DNA of 64,000 bases from Serripes groenlandicus (GCA_031761405.1 JASEVX010000007.1:36522849-36586848), one strand, 5' to 3'; counted from the first letter of the stretch, positions 16,776 to 27,161 are shown. Notes: generated from the sequence alone by a model not told the origin. Made by a program: numbers and translations.

Positions 16776-18240
16776 ACAAGATGTGTTTGTGAAACACTGA
16801 TGCCCCCGAATGGCAACATCTAGGTCAAAGGTCAAGGTCGCCATGTCAATTTTTTTTTTTTCGAGAATGGCAACATCTAGGTCAAAGGTCAAGGTCGCAA
16901 GGTGAACAATTTTGGTATTGACAGAAAGGTCATGTCACAAGGTATATACATGTGAAATATGGTAGCCGTACCTGTTATGGTTCAAAAGTAGTGGTCAAGG
17001 TTAAAGTTTTTTTTCGAGAATGGCAACATCTAGGTCAAAGGTCAAGTCACAAGGTATACGCATGTGAAATATGGTAGCCTTACCTGTTATGGTTCAAAAG
17101 TAGTGGTCAAGGTTTAAGGTTTTTTTGAGAATGGCAACATCTAGGTCAAAGGTCAAGGTCGCAAGGTCAAAGATGTTGGTACTGACAGAAAGGTCATGTC
17201 ACAAGGAATACACATGTGAAATATGGTAGCCGTACCTGTTATGGTTCAAAAGTAGTGGTCAAAGTTAAAGTTTTTTTCGAGAATGGCAACATCTAGGTCA
17301 AAGGTCAAGGTCGAAAGGTGAACAATTTTGGTATTGACAGAAAGGTCATGTCACAAGGTATACACATGTGAAATATGGTAGCCGTACCTGTTATGGTTCA
17401 AAAGTAGTGGTCAAGGTTAAAGTATTTTTTGAGAATGGCAACATCTAGGTCAAAGGTCAAGGTGAAAAATTTTGGTACTGACAGAAAGGTCATGTCACAA
17501 GGTATACGCATGTGAAATATGGTAGCCTTACCTGTTATGGTTCAAAAGTAGTGGTCAAGGTTAAAACTTTTTTTTAGAATTGCAACATCTAGGTCAAAGG
17601 TCAAGGTAGCAGCAAGGTCACAAATATTGGTACTAACAGAAAGGTCATATGTCACAAGGAATACACATGTGAAATATGGTAGCCGTACCTGTTATGGTTC
17701 AAAAGAAATGGCCAAGGTTAAAGTTTTTTTCGAGAATGGCAACATCTAGGTCAAAGGTCAAGGTCGCAAGGTCAAAAATGTTGGTACTGACAGAAAGGTC
17801 ATGTCACAAGGAATACACATGTGAAATATGGTAGCCGTACCTGTTATGGTTCAAAAGTAATGGCCAAGGTTATTTTTTTTTTCGAGAATGGCAACATCTA
17901 GGTCAAAGGTCAAGGTCGCAAGGTCAAAAATGTTGGTACTGACAGAAAGGTCATGTCACAAGGAATACACATGTGAAATATGGTAGCCGTACCTGTTATG
18001 GTTCAAAAGTAATGGCCAAGGTTAAAGGTTTTTTTGAGAATGGCAACATCTAGGTCAAAGGTCAAGGTCGCAAGGTCAAAAATGTTGGTACTGACAGAAA
18101 GGTCATGTCACAAGGAATACACATGTGAAATATGGTAGCCGTACCTGTTATGGTTCAAAAGTAGTGGTCAAGGTTAAAGTTTTTTTCGTGCAGACAGGCC
18201 AAAAACTATATGCCCACCGAATCGGTGATTCCGGGGGCAT
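16776..18240 (+). mobile_element. Tandem-core element N1 with AGGTCA direct repeats, inserted in a MITE
   Basis: The 5' end is ACAAGAT, then a hairpin GTGTTTGTGAAACAC and the tag GATGCCCCCGAA. The core is about ten units of ~150 bp, each starting AATGGCAACATCTAGG. The 3' end has a hairpin (CACCGAATCGGTG) and CCGGGGGCAT, the complement of the tag. Removing 16776-18240 rebuilds TGACA|AAAAGGTGG, so insertion was between two A's without target duplication. This fits a non-autonomous Helentron-like or 'pearl'-type element (inference). It encodes no protein. Confidence 0.88.
16807..18180 (+). repeat. Tandem array, ~150-bp unit, ten AGGTCAAAGGTCAAGGT clusters
   Basis: Unit landmarks in order: AATGGCAACATCTAGGTCAA, AGGTCAAGGTCGCAAGGTC, TTGGTACTGACAGAAAGGTC, CACATGTGAAATATGGTAGC, TACCTGTTATGGTTCAAAAG, then a T run. 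Units begin near 16807, 16865, 17019, 17132, 17282, 17434, 17577, 17735, 17886 and 18037. The first unit is cut short. Confidence 0.93.
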
Positions 18241-18371
18241 AAAAGGTGGAAAACATTGTGGCAAAAGGAGAAATTGCACGTTCTGTGCAATTTCTTCTTT
18301 TGTCACTATGTTTTCAAAAAGCCATCTGCTGCAGAGGCGTCAGAAAGCGTCTATATGAGGGAAAGGGTTAA
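18241..18371 (-). mobile_element. TTAA-MITE, subfamily Y, right part (split)
   Basis: Continuation of 16676-16775, carrying GAGAAATTGCACGTTCTGTG, the TCTGCTGCAGAGGCGTCAG arm and the terminal TTAA at 18368-18371. Confidence 0.95.
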
Positions 18372-18410
18372 TCTATGGATGTGTCACTAGACTTTGATGT
18401 CATTAAGTTA

Positions 18411-18474
18411 TAGCCTTTTCTACATAATCATTCTTGATGCATCTGCAGCCAACAAAACTTCAAAACATTTTGTG
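18411..18474. repeat. TTAA-MITE fragment
   Basis: GCCTTTTCTACATAATC and GATGCATCTGCAGCCAAC: an A end of subfamily O without the rest. Confidence 0.5.
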
Positions 18475-18486
18475 TTCCAACTATAT

Positions 18487-18716
18487 TTAACCCTTTCCCT
18501 CATATAGACGCTTTCTGACGCCTCTGCAGCAGACAGCTTTTTGAAAACATAGTGACAAAAGTATCAATTGCTAAAAACGAGCAATTTCTCCTTTTGCCAC
18601 AATGTTTTCCACTTTTAGTCATAGGTTATCCATTCAATTATAGAGATTTCCTTTTTCTTGACAAAATATGTTCAAAGTCATCTGCTGCAGAATTGTCGTA
18701 TAAGGGAAAGGGTTAA
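18487..18716 (+). mobile_element. TTAA-MITE, subfamily Y, full length
   Basis: 230 bp with TTAA on both sides. The centre reads AAGTATCAATTGCTAAAAACGAGC, with one side of the stem mutated. It is followed directly by an isolated right end at 18717-18803. Confidence 0.9.
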
Positions 18717-18803
18717 ATAAAATTATTATACTTAGAATTATAGAGATTTTCAGTAATTTTGCACAGTTGTCTGCTGCAGATGTCGCAGGTAGGAAAGGGT
18801 TTA
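18717..18803 (+). repeat. TTAA-MITE right-end fragment
   Basis: AATTATAGAGATTTTCAG, GTCTGCTGCAGATGTCG and AGGAAAGGGTTTA. It looks like a solo end next to a complete copy. Confidence 0.65.
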
Positions 18804-19178
18804 TACAGATCATACGAAATTCAAATATTTTTAAAACATTCTGCCATTTTATTTTTACATATTTCTACATTAAAGAACCTTTCCATTCAATGATCAATAC
18901 CTATTAATTAGATTACTGCAAAACTTTAACAAACAAACAATAACCCTGGGGATCTCACTAAAATGTAAGGACACGAGTTCACCACAGCACTGGCAAATAA
19001 ACGCCAGATGGACCATTTCTAAAGTAAATATCACTTTGACCTTGACCTTAAGTAATTTGTCTCAACTGTAAAATCTAACCAATAAAATACCGATGGCACA
19101 GGCAATATATTTGATGTTGATTTGTTGGTGCTTTTTTAAAATTGAATGAAATTAAGTCAAGTCATTCTTACAACCAAT
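18804..19178. other. AT-rich interval without a supported gene
   Basis: A short piece at 19030-19060 (CACTTTGACCTTGACCTTAAG) carries the TGACCTTGACC word found in the tandem families; nothing else recognised. Confidence 0.4.
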
Positions 19179-19408
19179 TTAACCCTTTCCCTCATATAGA
19201 CGCTTTCTGACGCCTCTGCAGCAGACGGCTTTTTGAAAACATAGTGACAAAAGAAGAAATTGCACAAAACGTGCAATTTCTCCTTTTGACACAATGTTTT
19301 CCACTTTTTGTCATAGGTTATCCATTTAATTATGGAGATTTTCTATGTTTTGACAAAATACGTTCAAAGTCGTCTGCTGCAGAATTGTCGAACGAGGGAA
19401 AGGGTTAA
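19179..19408 (+). mobile_element. TTAA-MITE, subfamily Y, full length
   Basis: 230 bp with TTAA on both sides. The right tip reads GTCGAACGAGGGAAAGGG, a small deviation from CGTATGAGGG. Confidence 0.92.
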
Positions 19409-19540
19409 CACTTTCCCACAGATTTCAGAAGTTGGAGCAGACGTCTTTCAAAACCATTGTGTGGCAATAGAGGAATTGACTCAAAATTAGTTATTTCGAT
19501 TCCGGCCACAATATTTTCAACCCTATTCAATAATCACAAC
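19405..19540 (-). repeat. TTAA-MITE, left part, abutting the previous copy
   Basis: It shares TTAA 19405-19408, then CACTTTCCCACAGATTTC and a decayed interior; the right end is missing. Confidence 0.6.
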
Positions 19541-20003
19541 TTAACATAATTATCATAGAGTTTTCAGAGATGCCAACTATTCATAACAAGCGATAGTAAT
19601 GATTTTTCCACCGGATGTGCATGCAAAATGCTGCATTCTGAAGCCAAATTCAGCATTAGATTATAGCAAATCTTTATTATGTAAATATGTAGGAAAAGTA
19701 AAAATAACTATTCATGAAAGGCAATAGTAATTTTTCAGCATTTGATTATAGATAAACATTATCATGTAAATTTGTTGGAAAATAAAAATAAGAAAAGAAA
19801 CTGTGTTCCCATATTCTTTTGCTTCAATTATGTTAAAATAACAGAGTCCGAACCCCCAAAATAGTCCGAACCCCCAAAAAAATTGGCCATGACCCGTCTT
19901 GGGCCGAAGCCATATTTGATATTTTTCCACACCCTTTTCCCAGGCCTATAAAGTGGGGGGAATGAAGATAGAAAGAAAGAGGTGGGTGGGATAATCCTTG
20001 CTA

Positions 20004-21444
20004 AACTAGAGATTGCTTTTTTGAAAAAGTGCTTGTCTCCCCATTTGTGTGGTCTTAAGGGAGGAAAAGAAATGATGGAGTAAAAATCAATAGGGGTCAT
20101 CTACAGGTTAGGAGAAACCTGCACACCAAGTATGAAGTTCCAGGGCATAAGCGGTCTTGAGTTATTGAGTAAAAAACCGATTTTTCAGCTGAAGGTTACC
20201 ATGACCTTGACCTTTGACCTTGTGATGTCAAAATCAAACAAAATCAATAGGGGTCATCTAATAATTAGGACCAACCTGCACACTAAGTATGAGTAATTGA
20301 GTAAACAAAAATTGTTCAGGTGAATGTTACTGTGACCTTGACCTTTGACCTTGTGACCTCAAAATCAAACAAAATCAATAGGGGTCATCTACTCGTTAAG
20401 ACCAACCTGCGAATCTAAGTATGAAGTTCCTCGACATAATCATTCTTTAGTTATTGAGCGGAAACCATTTTTCAGCTGAAGGTTACCATGACCTTGACCT
20501 TTGACCTAGTGACCTCAAAATCAAAAGGGGTCATTTGCTGGTGGTAACCAAACTTCACACCAAGTATTAACTTACATGGCCAAAGCCATTAAGCAAAAAC
20601 AATTTTTCAGCTCATTGTCACTGTGACCTTTCAGCTGAAGGTCACTGTGACCTTGACTTTAGATGTACTGACCTCAAAATCAATAGGGGTCTTCTACTGG
20701 GCATGGCAAACCTGCATACCAAGTAAGGAGTTCTTCGGCCTAAGCTTTCTTCAGTTATTGAGCGGAAACCATTTTTTACCTCACAAGGTCACCATGACCT
20801 TGACCTTTGACATTCTGACATCAAAATCAATAGGGGTCATCTACTGGTCATGACCAACCTGCATACCAAGCATGAAGTTCCTATGCCCAAGCGTTCTTCA
20901 GTTATTGAGCGGAAACAAGTGTGATGGACGTGACCTTGACCACTGTGACCTTGACCTTTGACCTAGTGATCTCAAAATCAATAGAGGTCATTTGCTGGTA
21001 GTGACCAACCTGCACACCAAGTATGAAGTTCCTGTGCCCAAGCAAAAACAATTTTTCAGCTCAATGTCACTGTGACCTTACAGCTCAAGGTCACTGTGAC
21101 CGCGACTTTAGACGTACTGACCTCAAAATCAATAGGGGTCTTCTAATGACCATGGCCAACCTGCATACCAAGTATGGAGTTCCTCTGCCCAAGCGTTCTT
21201 CAGTTATTGAGCGGAAACCACGTTTTACCTCACACGGTCACCATGACCTTGACCTTTGACCTTCTGACATCAAATTCAATAGGGGTCAGCTACTGGTCAT
21301 GACCAACCTGCATACCAAGTATTAAGTTCCTACGCCCAAGCGTTCTTCAGTTATTTAGTGGAAACAAGTGTGACAGACGGAAGGACGGAAGGACGGAACG
21401 GGCAAAAACAATATGTCACCCCCATGTATGGGGGGAGACATAAT
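20004..21444 (+). mobile_element. Tandem-core element, family A, copy 1
   Basis: 5' ACTAGAG, hairpin GCTTTTTTGAAAAAG(T/C), tag CTTGTCTCCCC. The core of about eight to nine ~150-bp units carries TGACCTTGACCTTTGACC and ends each unit in CAGTTATTGAGCGGAAAC. Then GACGGAAGGACGGAAGG microsatellite, hairpin ACCCCCATGTATGGGGG and GAGACAT, complementary to the tag. It differs in unit number and order from the copies at 45.5 and 56.1 kb. Confidence 0.88.
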
Positions 21445-22138
21445 AATCTATCTATATCACCTACAGTTCAATGGATTACCCGCCTCTTTCTACTAGATAG
21501 AATTACCTAATAACTAAGCTACCTGTAATAAATGAACAATACTTACCATTGTCAACAATAATGTATAAATTTAATAATCGTCAATCTATTAGAATTAAAA
21601 AAAAAATTGCGAAAGATCCAAAATCTATTTTATATTTGTTGACATCGTAAAAAATGCATTTTACAAACATGAACCAACCAAAATAATAATGATAAAGCAT
21701 AATTAGCTGTGTCAGTCACAGTCCGTGTGTGTTCTGCGGTGACTTTTCCTGATTTTCATAATTTACTTTGTCTTTAAAACTAAAATATTCACAATCTGAC
21801 CTAGCGAAACATTCAATCTTCAGCGAGGGAAATAACAAGCCACCCCAACATCCGCAAGGCAGTTTGTGATTGGTCATCAATGAAGCTGGCTCCTCCAATC
21901 AAAATAACAGATATTGTACTGACATTTGGACGGACCCACATTCGGAAACTACTCGCCGATTTTCCAATCGCAACGGACGTTTTTCACAATTTTTGTATTT
22001 ATATTATTATTTAGAAATATCATAATGATTTCTCACGCTGGTGTAATAGCGTAACCGGGACTTCGAAATCACAATGATTACGCCGATATCGTAATACTTG
22101 GCATCTCCGAGTTTTCTGTAATTAAGCCGTCCCACGAT
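21445..22138. other. Unassigned sequence between repeats
   Basis: No supported exon. A 60-codon minus-strand frame at 21716-21898 has no recognisable feature. Sequence just before 22139 has CpG content above the local average but no clear repeat match. Confidence 0.35.
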
Positions 22139-22363
22139 AAAACCAACATTATGGTATCTGCGTAAAGTATCGACCCGGATCGACCTAATCATGCCAAGCA
22201 GGCTAATACGGGCCGACATATTCTTAAGGGGATAGAGGTATCGAGTAATGATTCCTGAAACAGAAAATCCATGAGGCGAAAAGTGTCTGTCCGGGTTAGC
22301 CTACGCGGCATGCTTAGGCTGATCTGGTTCGATACTTTACGCGGAGTCCACAATGTTAGTTTT
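22139..22363. mobile_element. Short inverted-repeat element (MITE), ~225 bp
   Basis: The arms 22139-22222 and 22285-22363 are imperfect reverse complements, starting AAAACCAACATTATGG and AAAACTAACATTGTGG, and sharing GCGTAAAGTATCGA and GCATGCC-type words. It is unlike the TTAA-MITE in sequence. No clear target duplication was resolved. Confidence 0.75.
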
Positions 22364-22392
22364 CTCGCGTGACAACTCAAATATGATTTCAG

Positions 22393-22443
22393 ATGTTTCA
22401 ATAGTTGTCTGCTGCAGATTTGTTGTATGTGGGAAAGAGGTTA
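22393..22443 (+). repeat. TTAA-MITE right-end fragment
   Basis: GTTGTCTGCTGCAGATTTG, GTATGTGGGAAAGAGGTTAA. It directly follows the inverted-repeat element, which may have inserted in this MITE. Confidence 0.65.
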
Positions 22444-22792
22444 AATGGTTCTTGGTCTATAAAAAGAGACCTGCGGGCAAAATTGGTAAACTAGATAAAT
22501 TCATCCCTGTCACATTTTGTCTACATTTTGTAATTTTTCGAGAGACAAATCTGTCCAATATTGGCCAATATACATATTTCATAAAAATTAATCTTCCACT
22601 TGGCCAACAAGATGAGAAAAAAAAGAGATTTAGCAAATTGGTTTGCTAGCAGTAACCACTATACAAATTGTACATATAGACATACAAACATATTATACCG
22701 AGAAACCGAGTAATAGCTTGAATCTACTTGTCTAGGAATTCTGAGCCTTCAGACAAATTTAACTCCCCTTTCCTTTGAAAATAACATTGCTT
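22444..22792. other. Unassigned AT-rich interval
   Basis: No repeat terminus or plausible exon seen. Confidence 0.4.
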
Positions 22793-23750
22793 AACAAGAG
22801 GGCCATGAGGCCCTGGAATCGCTCACCTGAGAATGGGCTATTTAAAACATAACTCTTTCAGCACCAATTGCAATATCATCAAGACAAAATTTCTGACAAA
22901 ATTTTAAGCTGCTCAAGTCAAAAATGCGATCCCTATAGTGTTAACTAGATTGTTCTACAATTTGGCCTAGTGACTTAGTTGTTGACCTGACCTGACCCAT
23001 ATTCGAACTAACCCTATATATCATCAAGACAAATATTCTGACAAAGTTTCAACATACTCAAGCCAAAAATGTGGCTTCCAGAGTGTTAATAAGACTTTCC
23101 TTAAATTTGGCCTTGTGACCTAGTTTTTGACCCAACATGACGTGTATTTAAACTTGGCATAGATATCATCAAGACAAATTATCTGACAGTTTCAACATGC
23201 TCAAGCCAAAAATGTGGCTTCCAGAGTGTTAACAAGATTTTTCTTAAATTTGGCCTAGTGACCTAGTTTTTGACCGGACATGACCCATATTCAAACTTGG
23301 CCTAGATATCATCAAGACAAACTTTCTGACAAAGTTTCAACATGCTCAAGCCGAAAATGCGGCTTCTAGAGTGTTAACAAGATTTTCCTTCAATTTGGCC
23401 TAGTGACCTAGCTTTTGACCCAACATGACCTATATTCGAACTTGGCCTAGATATCACTAAGACAAACATTCTGACACAGTTTCAACATGCTCAAGCCAAA
23501 AATGCGGCTTCAAGAGTGTTGACAAGATTTTCCTTAAATTGGGCCTAGTTTTTGACCCGACATGACCCTGTTTCGAACTTAGCCTAGATTTGATTGAGAT
23601 ATATGTTCTGATAAACTTTCATGAAGATTGGATGCAAAATGTTGCCTCTAGAGTATTAACAAGCAAATGTTGACGACGGACGACGAACGACGGACAAAAG
23701 GCGATCACAAAAACTCACCTTGAGCACTTTGTGCTCTGGTGAGCTAAAAA
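22793..23750 (+). mobile_element. Tandem-core element, family C, copy 1
   Basis: 5' ACAAGAG with hairpin GGGCCATGAGGCCC, tag GCTCACCTGAG. About five ~150-bp units are marked by ATATCATCAAGACAAA, CAACATGCTCAAGCC, GAGTGTTAACAAGATTTTCC and CCTAGTGACCTAGTTTTTGA. Then GACGACGGACGACG microsatellite, 3' hairpin CCTTGAGCACTTTGTGCTC and GGTGAGCTAAAA, the tag complement. Confidence 0.9.
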
Positions 23751-24108
23751 TGAAAGATTGCTGAAAACATGTAATTTGTTCTGTATACCCTCAATGGTTT
23801 CACCATGCCTACAATTTTAAAATATGACAATGTTTTAACTCAGAAATTTCCAGTCAAACAAAAGAACTGTTAAAATTTCATAATGAGTAATGGGTAACCC
23901 ATTATTTGTATTTGAATCAGACCATTAATTTCAGAGATGAAGATTTCCAATGTGTTTTGCCTTTGAAACCTTTCTGATACCATGGTAACAGAGTACTATT
24001 CTAAATTTGACAGAACTTATAATTTGAGCATTTCTTAAAGATCATTACCTTAATTAAAAACATTCCTATGAAGTTTTAATAAAATTGACTCAAGATATAC
24101 GAAAAACA
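23751..24108. other. Unassigned AT-rich interval
   Basis: Nothing recognised on either strand. Confidence 0.4.
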
Positions 24109-24443
24109 TAAGGAGAAATTGCTCCTTTTGCCACAATGTTTTCGACTCTATCCACTGATCATATATTCATTTCTTGAGATTTTCTACATATTTGCCTAGA
24201 TGTTTTCAAAGACGTCTGCTGCAGATTTGATTGTTGTATTTGGGAAAAGGTTAGAAAGAATAGATGAAAATATGGGTTAATTATCTCTATGAATGAAAGT
24301 ATAATTATTGAGAAATGTTGAAAACACATTGTGGCAAAAGGAGACATTGCTCATTATGAGCAATTTTACCCATTTTCCACAACCTTTTCAAAAGTAGTCA
24401 GTGCTGCATAGGCATCAGAAAGCATCTATATGTTGGAAAGGGG
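24109..24443. repeat. Two partial TTAA-MITEs
   Basis: 24109-24253 is a right half ending TTGGGAAAAGGTTAG. 24275-24443 is a right-hand part of an opposite-orientation copy with a good central stem (TTGCTCATTATGAGCAA), ending ATGTTGGAAAGGGG. Confidence 0.65.
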
Positions 24444-24589
24444 CGACTGCATTGAAACATCTCAGGTAAAATGTATCATCTTGTAAATTGAAATTGTAAA
24501 TTTAATAGAGTTGAAAAAATTATGGGTTTCAACATTTGTGTTGTGCGTATCATTAATCACCTATATGAGGGAAATTGTTAACCACTTAA

Positions 24590-25057
24590 TTCTTTTGGCC
24601 CTAAAGTACTAGCCTGATTGCACCACCCCATCGACACCCTCGCGAAATCAGAATTGACAAAAATCTAACCTCAGGTCCAATTTTACAAGTTTGCAGAAAA
24701 AAACCAATAAGAGATATAATTTATGGAACAGTCACCCACTGGAAATTACCACCATTACAAATTAAGACATTGTTCTTTTCAATTACGGTACAATCAATAA
24801 CATAGAAAACTGTGAATGCGTCCCCTCGTAACACCAACGTAACTGTGCCATTACCATACAGTCATACGCTTTAAAACTCTTAGCACTCTCCGTAATGATT
24901 TTCTCAATTATTTGCAAACAATGGTGATTAAAATCAGACTGCAAAAAATGTGCAGATTGATCTTAATCCTCCATGATTTTCAAATAAATGGTTTTAAAAA
25001 TCCTATGCAATGTATGACAATTTTAATGAGCTCAATGTCAATATTATACAAAATTCT
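24590..25057. other. Unassigned AT-rich interval
   Basis: No gene signal. Slightly CpG-richer around 24820-24850, without a lasting frame. Confidence 0.4.
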
Positions 25058-25252
25058 ACCCTTTCTCACATGATGATTACTTCACAGCGCTGCAGCAGAC
25101 AACTCAGAACAAAATAGTGGCAAGAGGAGAAATTGCTCATAGTGAGAAATTTCTCCTTGAAACACAATGTTTTCAACATAATTATCTAAATTTTTGTCCT
25201 GATGTTTTCATTGTTGTCTGCTGCAGATTTATTGTATGTGGGAAAGGGTTTA
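25058..25252 (+). mobile_element. TTAA-MITE, subfamily O
   Basis: TACCCTTTCTCACATGATG, GCGCTGCAGCAGACAAC and right end GTATGTGGGAAAGGGTTTA. The centre keeps GAGAAATTGCTCATAGTGAG. Confidence 0.8.
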
Positions 25253-25531
25253 AGGGAGATATATCCCTGAAAATAGAAGCAAAGTATGCAAAATTCTAGT
25301 AACTAATTACTTTCCTGGTAATTACAGGTACTTAACTGTGCCGAGAACAATAATAACGACAGCCGTCACTGCGTTTCTAGTCAAACGACATCTTTTATTT
25401 CTTCATAAGCAGATATTTAATTGCAGCATTTTCAATCTTTGGTGCTGTTTAACCCCATGATGCCTTGTTTGGAGTTTAAAGAGCAATCATTCAATGAGAA
25501 TTTTGAGGGTGAAATACTGCTTCCTTTACTT
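25253..25531. other. Unassigned interval
   Basis: No supported feature between two MITEs. Confidence 0.35.
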
Positions 25532-26042
25532 TTACCCTTTCCCATCTGCAGACGCACTTTGATGCAATAGCAGCAGATGACTTTTAGAAATATTGTTGTC
25601 AAAGGTGAAATTACTCATGATGAGCAATTTCTCTTTTGGCCGCCCGGCCGGGTAGCTCAATTGGTAGCGTATCTGACTCGTGATCTGGAGGTCACGGGTT
25701 CGATACCCGGTTGCGGCGCGTTCTTTCGGGCGATGTTTTCCATTGCCTCTCACCTCTGATCTATGTGAGAAAGTAGTCAGTGGCTTCGAAAGAATGTTGT
25801 GTAAGTACTGGTGTGGGAAAGCCAGGAAAACATGGGTAGGTGCACTGACCGCCGTGATATGACCAAAGCTGTTGAAAGCGGCGTTAAACTCCAAACAAAC
25901 AAACAAACAAATTCTCTTTTGGCCACAATGTTTTCAACTTTATTTAACAATTAAGCTATCTTTTATAGATATTTTTCAGGTTTTTGTCACCATGTTTTCA
26001 AAATCGTCTGCTGCAGATTTACCGTTTGTGGGAAAGGGTTAA
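25532..26042 (+). mobile_element. TTAA-MITE, subfamily O, interrupted by a SINE
   Basis: Left end TTTACCCTTTCCCATCTGCAG, right TTAA at 26039-26042. The SINE at 25642-25911 sits in the right side of the central palindrome (GCAATTTCTCTTTTGGCC). Confidence 0.88.
25642..25911 (+). mobile_element. SINE with a well-preserved tRNA-like head
   Basis: Flanked by the 13-bp duplication TTCTCTTTTGGCC at 25629-25641 and 25912-25924. The A box TAGCTCAATTGGTAGCG and B box GGTTCGATACCC give an internal RNA polymerase III promoter. The core (GTACTGGTGTGGGAAAGCC, GCCGTGATATGACC) matches the other SINEs, but the tail is CGGCGTTAAACTCC then (CAAA)n, so it is a distinct family sharing a core domain. An isolated tRNA gene is excluded by the SINE body and target duplication. 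Confidence 0.95.
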
Positions 26043-26245
26043 TCCTTCCCCAGTGCACATGCAGATGCATTTCGAAACACCTACATCATAAGGCTGTTAA
26101 ATACATTGTGGCAAAGGGAGGTTTTCCTCATTAAGAAGCAAAGTTTTCTACTTGATTCAATAGTTGTAAGAGATTTCACCATTTTGTTGCCTAGACATGT
26201 TCAAAAGTTGTCTGCTGCAGCTTTGGATTAAATGGGAAAGGTGAA
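26039..26245 (+). mobile_element. TTAA-MITE, subfamily O, decayed
   Basis: It shares its left TTAA with the previous element. TCCTTCCCCAGTGCACATGC, GTTGTCTGCTGCAGCTTTG and AAATGGGAAAGGTG. Confidence 0.65.
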
Positions 26246-26551
26246 AGAGTTGAGATCACATGCTGAAGTTCTTTTTGCAGTATAAGCTAAAAACAATCGT
26301 TCATTGAAAAGTAATGCCTTATGATGTCAGTTTCAAACATATCAATTTTTCAAAAAATGCTATAACTGTTTTTACCTCAAATAACAATTTTTGGGAGTTG
26401 TGTATGGTTTTAAAAATAAAAATTTAAATTACTTTCTGAAAAATATGAAAAATGATTGTACAGTGCTGATTTTCCGATTTTTTTCAAAAGTTACTTGTGT
26501 ATCATAGAAAGGATTAATACAATATAATCTGAAAACTATAGGTAAACTTAT

Positions 26552-26779
26552 TTAACCCTTTCCCACATACAACAAATCTGCAGCAGACGACTTTGTAAAT
26601 GTCTGCTCGAAAATATAGAAATCTCTATAATTGTAGGTATAATTACTGAAAAAAGCTGAAAACATTGTGGCAAAAGGAGAAATTGCTGGTTTTGAGCAAT
26701 TTCTCCTTTTGTCACAATGTTTTCAAAAGTTGTCTGCTGCAGATGTGTCAAAATGTGTCTACAGGTGGGAAAGGGTTGA
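26552..26779 (-). mobile_element. TTAA-MITE, subfamily O, full length
   Basis: Left TTAACCCTTTCCCACATAC, right GTGGGAAAGGGTTGA. The central stem GAGAAATTGCTGGTTTTGAG and its complement are well kept, the best O copy in the window. Confidence 0.9.
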
Positions 26780-26817
26780 AATAATACAATTTATTCTGAA
26801 TACTATAGGCAAACTTA

Positions 26818-27012
26818 ATTAACCCTTTTTATACTTTCAGATGCATTTTGAAAAATAGGACCATGAATAACTGTGCCCAAACATGGTTGACCATGGTGAA
26901 ATTAAATTTACCATTGTTCAACAAAGGTTGATGATAGCCGCTCAAAACACTGACAGTCGTCAACCATGGCCATATTTCCCAGGAGGAAAGGAACATGTTC
27001 TCCTCTTTCAAC
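26818..27012. repeat. MITE end remnants around a palindromic patch
   Basis: TTAACCCTTTTTATACTTTC and CAACAATGTATTTACATC are MITE-like edges. Between them lie CATGGTTGACCATGG and GTCAACCATGGCC, nearly self-complementary words of unknown origin. Confidence 0.4.
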
Positions 27013-27048
27013 AATGTATTTACATCTATTCAATAATAATACACTAAT

Positions 27049-27110
27049 TTAACCCTTTGCCACATACATTTTCTTTCTGGCAGATCTGCAGCCGACAACT
27101 TTGAGAATAA
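27049..27110 (-). repeat. TTAA-MITE end fragment
   Basis: TTAACCCTTTGCCACATAC and GATCTGCAGCCGACAACTTTG, then it breaks off. Confidence 0.65.
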
Positions 27111-27161
27111 CGAATCATTTTTGACCTACACCATGACAATGTCCTACAGCTACCATCACCA

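Noticed and set aside
16807..18180. CRISPR array or satellite DNA
   Set aside because: The ~150-bp units are direct repeats without spacers and are bounded by element ends inside a MITE, so this is a mobile element core.
22353..22649. Recurring VVCCRFVVCGKG-type peptide in many frames
   Set aside because: It is a translation of the O MITE right end (GTCTGCTGCAGATTTGTTGT and GTGGGAAAGG); no independent coding signal.
25640..25715. A tRNA gene
   Set aside because: A and B boxes are good, but the sequence continues into a SINE body and tail with a 13-bp target duplication.
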